Below are positions 53,847 through 63,461 of a stretch of DNA of 64,000 bases, piece after piece. The position numbers were made by a program, and so were the translations under genes. Each line of letters starts with the position of its first letter. Positions within the stretch are counted from its first letter, which is position 1. The notes under the pieces were generated by a model. That model saw only the letters and a list, made by a program, of their open reading frames with translations, was not told the origin of the DNA and searched no databases. The DNA is from Micromonospora sp. WMMD1155 (GTDB lineage Bacteria > Actinomycetota > Actinomycetes > Mycobacteriales > Micromonosporaceae): positions 3,022,001-3,086,000 of the forward strand of contig NZ_CP120742.1 of the NCBI RefSeq assembly GCF_029581275.1. The letters are read 5' to 3'.

Positions 53847-55187
53847 TCAGCGAGCGCGGTGCCGGAACCGGCGGATCATCAGGGCGGCGCTGCCGAGCAG
53901 GGCGACGAGGAGCACGAGACCGACCCACAGTCGCTCCGGCGCGGACGGATCCTGGCCGCCGGCGGCCCGGGCCGTCCACCGGGTCTGCTGGTGGGGCGCG
54001 GTGAGGCCGAGCGGATCGCTGCCGGCACCGGCCACCGGGTCGTCGTCGGCCGAGCCGGGCGCCGGACCGAAACCGGTCACACCAGGCGACGTGTGGTCGT
54101 CCAGCGGGTTGACGGTCACCGGCGGCACCTCGGCGGTCAGCGCGGCCACCGGGTCGACCACGCCGTACCCGAAGCGGTCGTCCCGCCCGGTCGGCCCGAT
54201 GTCCCGGGCGGTGGCCAGTAACCGGTTGACCACCTCACCGGCGGGCATCTGCGGATAGCGGGACCGCACCAGCGCGGCGGTGGCCGTCACCAGTGGTGCG
54301 GCGAAGCTCGTGCCCTGCACCCGCCAGTACCCGTCGGGGGACTTCGCGCCGACCAGCCCGCTGGCGGGAGCGGTGAGCACCGTCGCCCGCCCGGTGATCG
54401 AACCGGACCACAGGTTGTCGCTGCCGCGTTCGAGGCCGGCGACCGCGACCACGCCCGGCTCTCGGGCCGGGTACCAGACCTTGGTGCTGGTGGAGGTGGC
54501 CAGGTTGCCGGTGCAGGCGATCACGACCACGTCCCGGACGAACGCGTAGTCCAGGGCCGCGGCCAGGGCCGGGCTGTCGCCGCTGCCGCCCAGGGACAGG
54601 TTGATCACGCGGGCGCCGTTGTCGACCGCCCAGCGGACCCCCTGGGCGACGATCAACGCGTCGTCGTAGCGGTTCTGCTCGTCGAGCACCCGGACCGGGA
54701 GGATCCGGGCGTCCGGGGCCAGGCCGACGACACCTCGTTTGTCGTCCTTGCGCCCGGCGATCAGGCCGGCGACCGTCGTGCCGTGGCCCACCGGATCCGG
54801 ACCCGCCCCGCCGCCGGGGCCGACCAGATCCTTGCCGGGCAGCACCTGGCCGACCAGGTCGGGATGGTTGCCGTCCACTCCGGAGTCCACCACGGCGACT
54901 GTCACACCCCGACCCGTCGAGGTGCGCCACGCCGTCTCGGCCCGCAACTCGTCGAGCTGCCACTGCTCGTCGCGCACATGGTCGGTGCGGGCGACGGCAT
55001 CGCCAGGAGCGAACGCCACCGGCCCGCCGGCGAGCTGGCCCCCCTCGGTGGGAGCGGCGACGGGCACCGCCGCCACGGTCGGGGCCACGACAGCGAACGC
55101 CGCGGCGACACCGAGCAGCGCCCGGACGAACGCCCGGCGCGCCGCTGACGGACCGCAGTGCCGAACCCCAGTCACATTCCCAGCCAT
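53847..55187 (-). CDS. mycP: Type VII secretion-associated mycosin (subtilisin-like protease)
   Basis: A 446-residue membrane-anchored subtilase. A signal peptide (LLGVAAAFAVVAPTVAAVPVAA) leads to the protease: Asp101 (VVDSGVDGNHPD), His135 (GHGTTVAG), the oxyanion region ACTGN and Ser294 (GTSFAAP). A Pro/Asp-rich linker and a C-terminal TM helix (LWVGLVLLVALLGSAALMI) followed by RRFRHRAR complete the mycosin layout. Mycosins stabilise the ESX complex outside the membrane. It follows eccC on the same strand by 74 bp. The full triad is intact. Confidence 0.92.
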   Translation of the reverse strand: MAGNVTGVRHCGPSAARRAFVRALLGVAAAFAVVAPTVAAVPVAAPTEGGQLAGGPVAFAPGDAVARTDHVRDEQWQLDELRAETAWRTSTGRGVTVAVVDSGVDGNHPDLVGQVLPGKDLVGPGGGAGPDPVGHGTTVAGLIAGRKDDKRGVVGLAPDARILPVRVLDEQNRYDDALIVAQGVRWAVDNGARVINLSLGGSGDSPALAAALDYAFVRDVVVIACTGNLATSTSTKVWYPAREPGVVAVAGLERGSDNLWSGSITGRATVLTAPASGLVGAKSPDGYWRVQGTSFAAPLVTATAALVRSRYPQMPAGEVVNRLLATARDIGPTGRDDRFGYGVVDPVAALTAEVPPVTVNPLDDHTSPGVTGFGPAPGSADDDPVAGAGSDPLGLTAPHQQTRWTARAAGGQDPSAPERLWVGLVLLVALLGSAALMIRRFRHRAR

Positions 55188-55261
55188 TCATCCCGACGGA
55201 ACCATGACGATCGGAGATTACCGGTTTCCCCACCTGTCACGGGAGGAACTGGCGAGTCAGG

Positions 55262-58200
55262 TCATGATGGCGGAAGTTGTGCCAGCTGGACGAGGCGTAC
55301 GCCCTCCCGCCGGGTGACCAGTCGACCACGCCCCGGCGGCAGCGGTCCGGGTCGCACCGGCCCGACCAGTGCGCCCTCGTCCGGGCTGCCCGCCATCACC
55401 AGACCGGCGGTGGACAGTTCCCGCAGCCGCTGCACGATCGGCTCGTACTGGGCGCGGCCCGCGCCACCGGATCGGCGGGCCAACACCAGGTGCAGCCCGA
55501 CGTCGCGGGCGTGCGGCAGGTGCTCCTCCAACGCCCGCAGGGGGTTCACCGGGCCGGCCGCCACCAGGTCGTAGTCGTCCACCAGCACGAACAGCTCCGG
55601 CCCGGACCACCAGGAGCGGTCCCGCAGTTGTTGCGGGGTGACCTCCGGCCCGGGGGCCCGCCGCTCCAGGTAACCGGCGGCCGACTCGATCAGCTCGGCG
55701 GTGTGCGCGGCGGCGGTGCCGTACCCGATCAGGTGCGGCGTCTCGATCGCGCCGAGCAGACTGCGTCGGTAGTCGACCAGGATGACCCGGGCCTGCTCGG
55801 GAGTGAACCGCGTGATGATCGACGTGGCCAGCGCCCGCAGGAACGACGACTTGCCGCACTCCGAGTCACCGAAGACCACGAAGTGCGGCTCGGTGGCGAA
55901 GTCGAGCAGCACCGGGCGCAGGTCCGCCTCCGCGATCCCGATCGGCAGCCGCAGGCCGGTCGTCGCGGCGAGGTCCAGGTCGGCGTACGGGAGCACGGGC
56001 GGCAGCAGCCGGACCCGGGGCGCCGGAGGACCGGCCCACCCGTCGGCGGCCCGCTTCACCAGATCCGCCGTGTCCCCGGTGGCGGCGAGCTGTGGCACCG
56101 CGGTCAGGAAGTGCAGGCTCTCCGCGGTCACCCCACGGCCGGCGCGCTCCGGAACGTTCGCGGCGGCACGCCTCGCCACCAGCGAGTCGGACGGGTCGCC
56201 GAGGCGCAACTCCAGCCGTGAGCCGAACAGGTCCCGGATCGCCGGACGGAAATCCAGCCAGCGCAGCGCGGTGGCGACCACGTGCACCCCGTACGACAGG
56301 CCCCGGGTGGCCAGGTCGGTGACCAGCGGCTCCAGGTCGTCGTACTCGCCTCGGACCGTGCTCCACCCGTCGACGACCAGGAACACGTCACCGAACGGAT
56401 CGACGCCCGGCTGGTTGGTCGCCCCCGCTGCGGCACGGCGCTGCCGGTACGCGGCCATCGACTCCACGCCCAGCTCCGCGAACCGGCGTTCCCGGTCGGC
56501 CAGCAGTGTGGTCATCTCGCCGACGGTGCGCCGTACGGCCGTCGGGTCGGCCCGACCGGCGACCCCGCCCACGTGCGGAAGGTCGCGCAGCGCGGCCAAC
56601 CCGCCGCCACCGAAGTCCAGGCAGTAGACCTGCACCTCGGCCGGTGTGTGGGTGAGCGCCAGCGCGCAGATCAGCGTGCGCAGCGTCGACGACTTGCCGC
56701 TCTGCGGCGCGCCGACCACCGCCACGTGCCCGGCCGCGCCGTCCAGGGCCAGCCAGAGCAGGTCCCGGCGCTGCTCCAACGGTTTGTCCACCACGGCCAG
56801 CGGCACGCCGAGCGCGCCGTGCAGCTCCGGGTTGCCCACGGTCAGGCCGCGTGCCGGGTCCACCTCCACCGGGCCGAGCAGCTCGTCCAGGGTCGGCGGA
56901 TCACCGAGCGGCGGGAGCCAGACCTGGTGTGCCGGCGGCCCCTGCCCGACGAGCCGGTCCACCAGCAGGTCGAGCAGTGTCTCCCGGCCCTCCTCCTCGG
57001 CCACCACGGGCACGACCGGGGTCGCCGGCTCGGGCACCGGTACGGCGTGCGTGGTGAAGGTGAGCAGCCGGGCACCACCCTCGACGGTGGTGCCGGCCGT
57101 CGCGGTCCGCCGACGGACGGCACCGGAGACGTACGCGGCCTTGAACCGGGCCAGCGGGTCGGTGCCGGCGCGCAGGTAACCGTGCCCCGGCGAGCGGGGC
57201 AGCTCGTGCGCGTCCGGTACCCCCAGCACGGTGCGGGACTCCAGCGCGGAGAAGGTCCGCAGACCGATCCGGTACGACAGGTGGGTGTCCAGCCCGCGAA
57301 GCCGTCCCTCCTCGAGTCGCTGACTGGCGAGCAGCAGGTGCACACCGAGCGAACGGCCCAGCCTGCCGATCTGCACGAACAGGTCGATGAAGTCGGGCTT
57401 GGCGGAGAGCAGTTCGGAGAACTCGTCGCAGATCAGCAGCAGGGACGGCAGCGGGGCCAGCGGCGTGCCGCCCGCCCGGGCCCGTTCGTAGTCACGCACG
57501 CTGGCGAAGTTGCCGGCGCGCCGGAGCAGCTCCTGGCGGCGGACCAACTCCCCGTTGATGGCGTCGACCATCCGGTCGACCAGGGGCAACGCGTCGGCCA
57601 GGTTGGTGATCACGGCTGCCGTGTGCGGCAACCTGTCGAACGAGGCGAACGTGGCGCCGCCCTTGAAGTCGACGAGCACGAAGTTGAGTTGCTCGGAGCT
57701 GTGCGTGGCGGCCAACCCCAGCACCAGCGTGCGGAGCAGCTCGGACTTGCCGGAACCGGTCGCTCCGATGAGGAGGCCGTGCGGTCCCATGCCGTCCTGG
57801 GCGGATTCCTTGAGGTCCAGCTCGATGGCACCGCCGTCGGTGCCCACCCCGATCGGCACCCGCAGCCGCTCCCGTGGCGAGCGGGGCAGCCAGCCCTGTT
57901 CGGCGGTGAAACTCTCCGGGTCGCCGAGGCCGAGCAACTCGGGCAGGCCCAGGTCGGCCTGGAGTGGGGAGTCGGGCCCCCGGGCCGCACCGGCGAGCCG
58001 CAGGGGGGCCAACCGTCGGGCGACCGCCTCGGCGTCGGCGAGGTCGAGCTGGTCGGCGGTCCCGACCTCGGCATGCCCGTCGGACGACCACGAGTGCAGG
58101 CGTCGGCCGTGCACCTCCAGCAGCAGCGCGTACCGGTCGAGCAGCCGAGGCGGTGGAGTGTCCAGGTCCAGCACGGTGACCGCGTCGATGCCGCCGTCGC

Positions 58201-59245
58201 CGGTCAGGTCACTGGCGCCGGTCAGGTCGCCGCCGTCGAGGACGACCACCACGTGCGGGCCGTCGGTGGCCGGGCCGGTCGGGCTGAACCGGGAGCGGCT
58301 GGCCAGCACGTCGGCCAGCAACCCCTCCAACTCGGCGGCGGAGCTGGTCACCAGTCGCAGCGGGCCGAGCGCGTCGGTGCGGCTGGGGTGGTGGGCGTGC
58401 GGCAGCCACTTCACCCACTCCCAGCAGGCCCGGCGTTCCGGTCCGGCGCAGACCGCGACGAGCAGCTCGTCGGGGGCGTGGAAGACCGCCAGCTGGGTCA
58501 GCACGGCCCGGACCAACGCCTGCGCCGCCGGGTCGCCGGTGGGCGGGCCGGCGGTGGTGGTCGGGGTGCCGCCCCCGGCGCGGCCGACGGGTCGGACGTG
58601 CACCCGGGCGAAGCTGCGCAGCGACAGGGCCACCGGCAGGTCCGGCACCACGGAGTACGCGTCCAGGAAGCGGCGCAGCGCACCGGCGGTCATCGGCTCC
58701 AGTTCCTCCAGTGGCCGGGTGACCGGTGCGACGAGCGGGGTGGCCAGGGTCTGCGGCCCGACGGCGACGCGTACCACGGCGAAGTCCGGGTCGCCGGGTC
58801 GCCGCTCCCAGACCCGGTGGCTGTCCACCGTCGACCAGAGTCGCCCCGGGTCGGGGTGCCGGTAGAAGAGCCCGGCCCGCTGCTGGCCGGCGGTCCGCCG
58901 CACCCGCCGCCGCAACGTGGCCAGGTGCCGCAGGTACTCCCGGCGGGCGGCCATCATCTCGGACTTCTTCGGGGTGCCGGAGGCGCTGCCCCAGGAGGTC
59001 ACCAACATCGCCAACGAGGACAGGCCGAACATCCCGCCCACCACGTACGAGTAGGCGCCGCCACCCCGGCCGAACATCATCGCCATCGCGACCGTGCCGC
59101 CGAGCATCGGCAGCAGCATGAGCATCTGCTGCCACCGCCCACCGACCACCACCGGAATCTCCGGAGGGGCCTCGACCGGCAGCTCACCGGCCGGGATCTC
59201 CGGCGCCGGTCGGCGCGGCGGACGCTTGATGACGACAGTGGACAC
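55262..59245 (-). CDS. eccC: ESX secretion ATPase EccC (three FtsK/SpoIIIE domains)
   Basis: A 1327-residue motor of type VII secretion. Two TM helices lie at about 38-85 (MLMLLPMLGGTVAMAMMF; YVVGGMFGLSSLAMLVTSW). Three ATPase domains follow. Domain 1 has Walker A GATGSGKSE (about 491) and Walker B LLICDEF with catalytic Glu. Domain 2 has GAPQSGKSS (about 844) and VVDGW without the Glu. Domain 3 has GDSECGKSS (about 1124) and LVDDYD. So only domain 1 looks able to hydrolyse ATP, as in known EccC proteins where the others bind substrate. GTG 59245 is the start. It is divergent from eccD by 101 bp. Confidence 0.94.
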   Translation of the reverse strand: MSTVVIKRPPRRPAPEIPAGELPVEAPPEIPVVVGGRWQQMLMLLPMLGGTVAMAMMFGRGGGAYSYVVGGMFGLSSLAMLVTSWGSASGTPKKSEMMAARREYLRHLATLRRRVRRTAGQQRAGLFYRHPDPGRLWSTVDSHRVWERRPGDPDFAVVRVAVGPQTLATPLVAPVTRPLEELEPMTAGALRRFLDAYSVVPDLPVALSLRSFARVHVRPVGRAGGGTPTTTAGPPTGDPAAQALVRAVLTQLAVFHAPDELLVAVCAGPERRACWEWVKWLPHAHHPSRTDALGPLRLVTSSAAELEGLLADVLASRSRFSPTGPATDGPHVVVVLDGGDLTGASDLTGDGGIDAVTVLDLDTPPPRLLDRYALLLEVHGRRLHSWSSDGHAEVGTADQLDLADAEAVARRLAPLRLAGAARGPDSPLQADLGLPELLGLGDPESFTAEQGWLPRSPRERLRVPIGVGTDGGAIELDLKESAQDGMGPHGLLIGATGSGKSELLRTLVLGLAATHSSEQLNFVLVDFKGGATFASFDRLPHTAAVITNLADALPLVDRMVDAINGELVRRQELLRRAGNFASVRDYERARAGGTPLAPLPSLLLICDEFSELLSAKPDFIDLFVQIGRLGRSLGVHLLLASQRLEEGRLRGLDTHLSYRIGLRTFSALESRTVLGVPDAHELPRSPGHGYLRAGTDPLARFKAAYVSGAVRRRTATAGTTVEGGARLLTFTTHAVPVPEPATPVVPVVAEEEGRETLLDLLVDRLVGQGPPAHQVWLPPLGDPPTLDELLGPVEVDPARGLTVGNPELHGALGVPLAVVDKPLEQRRDLLWLALDGAAGHVAVVGAPQSGKSSTLRTLICALALTHTPAEVQVYCLDFGGGGLAALRDLPHVGGVAGRADPTAVRRTVGEMTTLLADRERRFAELGVESMAAYRQRRAAAGATNQPGVDPFGDVFLVVDGWSTVRGEYDDLEPLVTDLATRGLSYGVHVVATALRWLDFRPAIRDLFGSRLELRLGDPSDSLVARRAAANVPERAGRGVTAESLHFLTAVPQLAATGDTADLVKRAADGWAGPPAPRVRLLPPVLPYADLDLAATTGLRLPIGIAEADLRPVLLDFATEPHFVVFGDSECGKSSFLRALATSIITRFTPEQARVILVDYRRSLLGAIETPHLIGYGTAAAHTAELIESAAGYLERRAPGPEVTPQQLRDRSWWSGPELFVLVDDYDLVAAGPVNPLRALEEHLPHARDVGLHLVLARRSGGAGRAQYEPIVQRLRELSTAGLVMAGSPDEGALVGPVRPGPLPPGRGRLVTRREGVRLVQLAQLPPS

Positions 59246-59346
59246 TCGGCCTCCTGACTGCGCTGGGTAACCCGAGCCGGACTCATGGTAGGTAAAGTCC
59301 TGTCGTCCGCGCAGCCTCCGATCCCCCTCGATATGGAGACAAGTCG

Positions 59347-60750
59347 ATGACTACCGGGCTGGCCCGCGTCACCATCAGCGCGCCGCAACGACGGGTGGAC
59401 GTCGCCCTGCCGGAGCAGGTGCCCCTGGCCGAACTGCTGCCCGACGTGCTCCGGCACGCCGGCGTCGGGTTGGCCGACGACGGCGAGCAGCACGGCGGCT
59501 GGGTCCTGCGCCGTACCGACGGCGCGGTGCTGGCGACCGCCCAGGCGCTGCTGCCACAGGGCGTCCGCGACGGCGAGGTGCTGCACCTGGTGCCGGCCCG
59601 CGCGCACTGGCCCGAGCTGGAGTACGACGACGTGGTCGAGGCGATCGCCGACGGCGCTCGCCGCCGAGGCGGCGCCTGGTCACCCACCGCCACCCGGATC
59701 GCGGGCCTGGCCGGTGCCGCCGTCCCGCTCGCCGTCGGTCTGCTCGCGCTGTTCACCGCCGGCCCGACGCAACGGACCGGCTGGCTGGTCGCCGCCACGG
59801 TCGCTCTCGTGCTCACCGCGGCCGGCGCGGTGGCCTCCCGCGCCAACGGTGACGGGACGACCGGGGCGACGCTCGGCGGCTACGCCTTGCCGTACGCGTT
59901 CACGGCCGGCGCCCTCGCGGTCGGCTCCGGTGACCCGGTCGTGCCGTTCGGACCGGCCCGCTGGGTGGGCGCCCCCGAACTGCTGGCCGGCTCGGTGGCG
60001 CTGCTGCTGGCGGCGTTGATCGGCCTGCTCGGAGTGGCCAGTCGGCTCCGGGTCTTCGTCGCCGGCGTCACGGTCGGCCTGGCCGGTGCCGGGGCCGCGC
60101 TCGGTGGGCTGCTGCTGACCTCGGCGGGTACGGCGGCGGTGCTGCTCGGCGCGCTGGTCTTCGCCGTCGGCGTGATCCCGCTGCTGGCCATCCGGCTGGG
60201 CAAGCTGCCCCTGCCGCCGATCACCCTGCCCGCCTCGACGACCGGGGACGATCCGGTGCGGGTCCGCGATCTGCCGGACCGGAGCCGGGTGCACGCCGCG
60301 GTGATCCGCACCGAGGAGATGCTCACCGGCATGTTGATCGGGCACGCCGTGTCGGCCGTGGGCGCGGCCCTCGTACTCGCTGTGGTCGGTGGAACCGCCG
60401 GCCGGGTTCTGGTGGCCGTCACCTCAGCCGTGCTGCTGCTGCGCTCGCGAGTGTTCGTGGCGCTGCGGCACCGCGTCCCGACGGTCCTCGCCGGGCTGGC
60501 CGGCTACGCGCTGCTCGGCGCCGTACTGGTCGGCCGGGTGGACGAGCCGGGACGGCTCGCGCTGGTCCTGGGCGGTGCGGTGCTGGCCCTGGTGACCGTC
60601 GCCGCCGGCACCGGGTACGCGCGCCGGCCGGTCTCGCCGTACGTCGGAAGGGCCGCCGACCTCACCGACGCGGCCCTGGTGGTCGCCGTGGTGCCGGTCG
60701 TCTGCGCGGTGCTCGACCTGTACGACCGGGCCCGGGGGTTGCTCGGCTGA
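59347..60750 (+). CDS. eccD: ESX membrane-channel protein EccD
   Basis: A 467-residue EccD. The N-terminal ubiquitin-like domain (about 1-90: LARVTISAPQRRVDVALPEQ; DGEVLHLVPAR) is cytoplasmic. About eleven TM helices follow (for example IAGLAGAAVPLAVGLLALF and VVVAVVPVVCAVLDLY). EccD dimers form the bulk of the ESX pore and contact EccC and EccB. ATG 59347 starts MTTGLARVT. The gene is divergent from eccC and is not followed by eccE or an Esx gene here, so the locus is incomplete within the window. Confidence 0.92.
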   Translation: MTTGLARVTISAPQRRVDVALPEQVPLAELLPDVLRHAGVGLADDGEQHGGWVLRRTDGAVLATAQALLPQGVRDGEVLHLVPARAHWPELEYDDVVEAIADGARRRGGAWSPTATRIAGLAGAAVPLAVGLLALFTAGPTQRTGWLVAATVALVLTAAGAVASRANGDGTTGATLGGYALPYAFTAGALAVGSGDPVVPFGPARWVGAPELLAGSVALLLAALIGLLGVASRLRVFVAGVTVGLAGAGAALGGLLLTSAGTAAVLLGALVFAVGVIPLLAIRLGKLPLPPITLPASTTGDDPVRVRDLPDRSRVHAAVIRTEEMLTGMLIGHAVSAVGAALVLAVVGGTAGRVLVAVTSAVLLLRSRVFVALRHRVPTVLAGLAGYALLGAVLVGRVDEPGRLALVLGGAVLALVTVAAGTGYARRPVSPYVGRAADLTDAALVVAVVPVVCAVLDLYDRARGLLG

Positions 60751-60781
60751 GCGGCCCCCGGGCCCGGTGCGTCAGGTCATG

Positions 60782-61288
60782 TCAGTGGATGGTCTCGCCA
60801 CGCGCCTCGGCGTCCCTGGCCCGCTGGTAGGAGGCCTGGATCTCGGCCTCGGCCTCGGTGCGGCCGACCCAGGTCGCGCCCTCCACCGACTTGCCGGGCT
60901 CCAGGTCCTTGTAAACCTCGAAGAAGTGCTGGATCTCCAGCCGGTCGAACTCGCCGAGGTGGTGGATGTCGCGCAGGTGCTCCTGGCGAGGGTCCTCGTA
61001 GGGCACGCAGAGGACCTTGTCGTCCCCGCCCTTCTCGTCCGTCATCCGGAACATGCCGATGGTGCGGCAGCGGATCAGGCAGCCCGGGAAGGTCGGCTCG
61101 GGGACCAGCACCAGGGCGTCCAGCGGGTCGCCGTCCTCGCCCAGCGTGCCCTCGATGAACCCGTAGTCGGCCGGGTACTGAGTCGAGGTGAAGAGGGTGC
61201 GGTCCAACCGGATTCGGCCGGTCTTGTGGTCCACCTCGTACTTGTTCCGGTGACCCTTGGGGATCTCAACCGTAACGTCGAAATCCAT
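60782..61288 (-). CDS. ppa: Inorganic pyrophosphatase (family I)
   Basis: A 168-residue soluble pyrophosphatase that hydrolyses PPi to phosphate and drives biosynthetic reactions. Key stretches are [43 protein letters not shown] (the D-x-D-P-x-D metal site) and [12 protein letters not shown]. All standard acidic ligands are present. GGGAG lies 8 nt before ATG 61288. It is convergent with eccD at about 30 bp. In actinobacteria ppa often lies beside the PBP4-type carboxypeptidase gene and the zinc protease, as here. Confidence 0.96.
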   Translation of the reverse strand: MDFDVTVEIPKGHRNKYEVDHKTGRIRLDRTLFTSTQYPADYGFIEGTLGEDGDPLDALVLVPEPTFPGCLIRCRTIGMFRMTDEKGGDDKVLCVPYEDPRQEHLRDIHHLGEFDRLEIQHFFEVYKDLEPGKSVEGATWVGRTEAEAEIQASYQRARDAEARGETIH

Positions 61289-61439
61289 CTGCACGCTCCC
61301 TCGTCTGCCCACGCTGGCTAACGGAACCACTGGCGCCCTCCGGACAGGTGAATGCCCACCCGCCGACTCCGGCCGCCGCATAGTCTTCGGACCGAAGTAG
61401 TGTCACCCAAGCCGATTTTCGCTGGGGGAGGAGGGGGTC

Positions 61440-63374
61440 GTGGGGAGGGAAGATTCACACTACCGCCCGGACGGGGGCTCCGCGCACGGTACCGGACGAT
61501 CCGGGTCCGGTGGTGCGACGGGCCGTGTCCCGGTGCCCGAGGCCCACCTACCCCGGACGCCCGAGCCGGTGAACCAGGTGCCGGAGGCGTCCCCCGAGCG
61601 GCCCCCGCCGCTACCCTGGCGCCCGCCGGGCGGATCGCCACCCCCCGGCCCGAACAACGGCCGCTTCCCGGTGCTCGGCGGTGACCGACCGGCGAGCGGG
61701 AACGCCTCGGTCCCGGTCAGCCCGGCGACGGGCGGTTCGCCGCGGGGCAGTGCCTCGGTCCCGGTCAGCCCCGCCTCCGGCGGTTCGCCACGCGGCAGTG
61801 CCTCGGTCCCGGGCAGCCCCGCGCCGGTCAGTCCGGCGTCCGGCCACCCCCGGAACGGCCCGGGCGGAGCCCCGCCGCTGGGTCCGCCGATCTCCGCGCT
61901 GCCCGCGCCCGCCGACGCCGCGCCGGCACCCGCACCTGTCCCGCCGAAGCGTCGTCGGCGCCTACCCGTGGTGCTGGCCGTCGTGTTGCTGCTCGTGCTC
62001 GCCGGCGTCGGAGTCGTCATCACCCGACCCGGCCCGGTCGCCGGCTGGCTGGGCGACGACGCCGGAGCCGGCCCCACGGCTGCCGGGGTGAACCCGGATC
62101 CCGATCCGTCGGACGTTTTGGCCGGCCCGGACCAGAATGCGCCGTTGCCCACCGCCGACGGGGTTCGTGCCGTGCTCGACCCGCTGGTCGGCGTCGCCGC
62201 CCTCGGCAGCCGGGTGAACGTCTCGGTGGCCGACGTGATCTCCGGCCAGACGCTGTTCGCCAAGGGGGCGGACGACGGCACGGTCCCCGCCTCGGTGACC
62301 AAGCTGGCGACCGGGGTGACGGCGCTGGCCGCCCGTGGGCCCGGCTACCGGATACCCACCCGCGCGGTGGCCGGTGCGAAGGCCGGCGAAGTGGTGATCA
62401 TCGGGGGCGGCGATCCCACCCTGGCGATCGACAAGAAGGGCTACTACCCGGGGGCGGCGCGCCTGGACGACCTGGCTGCCCAGGTGCGTACCGCGCTCGG
62501 CGGGGCCACCCCGACCAGCGTGACGGTCGACGGCTCGGTCTACTCCGGCCCGGTCTACGGCCCGGGCTGGGACGACGACATCCCCACCGGCGGGTCCGGT
62601 GGCGCGGTGACCGCTCTGATGACCGACGGCGCACGCAGGGATCCGGGGGTCGACCACGGGGCGGCCGAGCGGTTCGCCGAACCGGACCTGGCCGCGGGCA
62701 AGGCGTTCGCCCGGTTGCTCGGGGTGCCGACCGACGCCGTGAAGCGCGGCACGGCGCCGGCTCCGGCCCAGGCCGCAGCCGGTGGCACTCCGGCACCCGG
62801 TGCTGAGCTGGGGGTGGTGCAGTCCCCGCCGATGATCCGGCTGGTCGACATCATGATCAGCGAGAGTGACAACCTGGTGGCCGAGGCGTTGGCCCGCCAG
62901 GTCGCGTTGGCCCGCAACCAGCCGGCCTCGTTCGACGGTGGCGCCGCCGCGATGGACGCGCAGGTGGCCGAGCTGGGCCTGCCCGCCGACGAGATCACCC
63001 TCTCCGACGGCAGCGGGTTGTCCCGCCGCAACCGGATCAGCCCCTCGCTACTGACCGACCTGGTCCGGCTGGCGGCCAGCCCGGACCATCCGGAGTTGGC
63101 GGGTGTGTTCGGCGGTCTGCCGGTGGGCGGCTGGTCCGGGACTCTGGACGAGCGCTACCGGAACACCCCCGGGACCGCCGCCGGGGCGGGCAGCGTCCGC
63201 GCCAAGACCGGCACGCTGACCGCCGTGCACTCCATCGCGGGTCTGGTCACCACCGCCGACGGTCGGTTGCTCACCTTCGCCGTGCTCACCGACCGGGTGC
63301 CGGGCGGGAAGGAGACCGCCCAACCGGCGTTGGACCGGATCACCGCCGCGCTGGCCGGCTGTGGCTGCGGCTGA
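61440..63374 (+). CDS. dacB: D-alanyl-D-alanine carboxypeptidase/endopeptidase (PBP4 type)
   Basis: A 644-residue PBP4-family enzyme. A proline-rich cytoplasmic part (about 1-175) includes 16-residue repeats ending GGSPRGSASV (61700-61830). A TM helix (RRRRLPVVLAVVLLLVLAG) leads to the outer serine peptidase. Active-site motifs are SxxK in PASVTKLATG (about 285), SxN in SESDNLV (about 474) and KTG in RAKTGTLT (about 588). It trims or cleaves peptidoglycan peptides. GTG 61440 follows a very strong GGGGGAGGAGG stretch. The long N-terminus is unusual compared with 400-500-residue relatives. Confidence 0.93.
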   Translation: MGREDSHYRPDGGSAHGTGRSGSGGATGRVPVPEAHLPRTPEPVNQVPEASPERPPPLPWRPPGGSPPPGPNNGRFPVLGGDRPASGNASVPVSPATGGSPRGSASVPVSPASGGSPRGSASVPGSPAPVSPASGHPRNGPGGAPPLGPPISALPAPADAAPAPAPVPPKRRRRLPVVLAVVLLLVLAGVGVVITRPGPVAGWLGDDAGAGPTAAGVNPDPDPSDVLAGPDQNAPLPTADGVRAVLDPLVGVAALGSRVNVSVADVISGQTLFAKGADDGTVPASVTKLATGVTALAARGPGYRIPTRAVAGAKAGEVVIIGGGDPTLAIDKKGYYPGAARLDDLAAQVRTALGGATPTSVTVDGSVYSGPVYGPGWDDDIPTGGSGGAVTALMTDGARRDPGVDHGAAERFAEPDLAAGKAFARLLGVPTDAVKRGTAPAPAQAAAGGTPAPGAELGVVQSPPMIRLVDIMISESDNLVAEALARQVALARNQPASFDGGAAAMDAQVAELGLPADEITLSDGSGLSRRNRISPSLLTDLVRLAASPDHPELAGVFGGLPVGGWSGTLDERYRNTPGTAAGAGSVRAKTGTLTAVHSIAGLVTTADGRLLTFAVLTDRVPGGKETAQPALDRITAALAGCGCG

Positions 63375-63461
63375 CCCGGGTCGTCCGGCCGAAGCCGTCA
63401 TCGGCGTCGATCGAGGACGCGAGGCCGGGCCGGGGTGTCGCGGCGCGGGTACGGTGGGTTC

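Noticed and set aside
56282..59257. A 991-residue open frame on the plus strand opposite eccC
   Set aside because: Antisense shadow without motifs; eccC is unambiguous.
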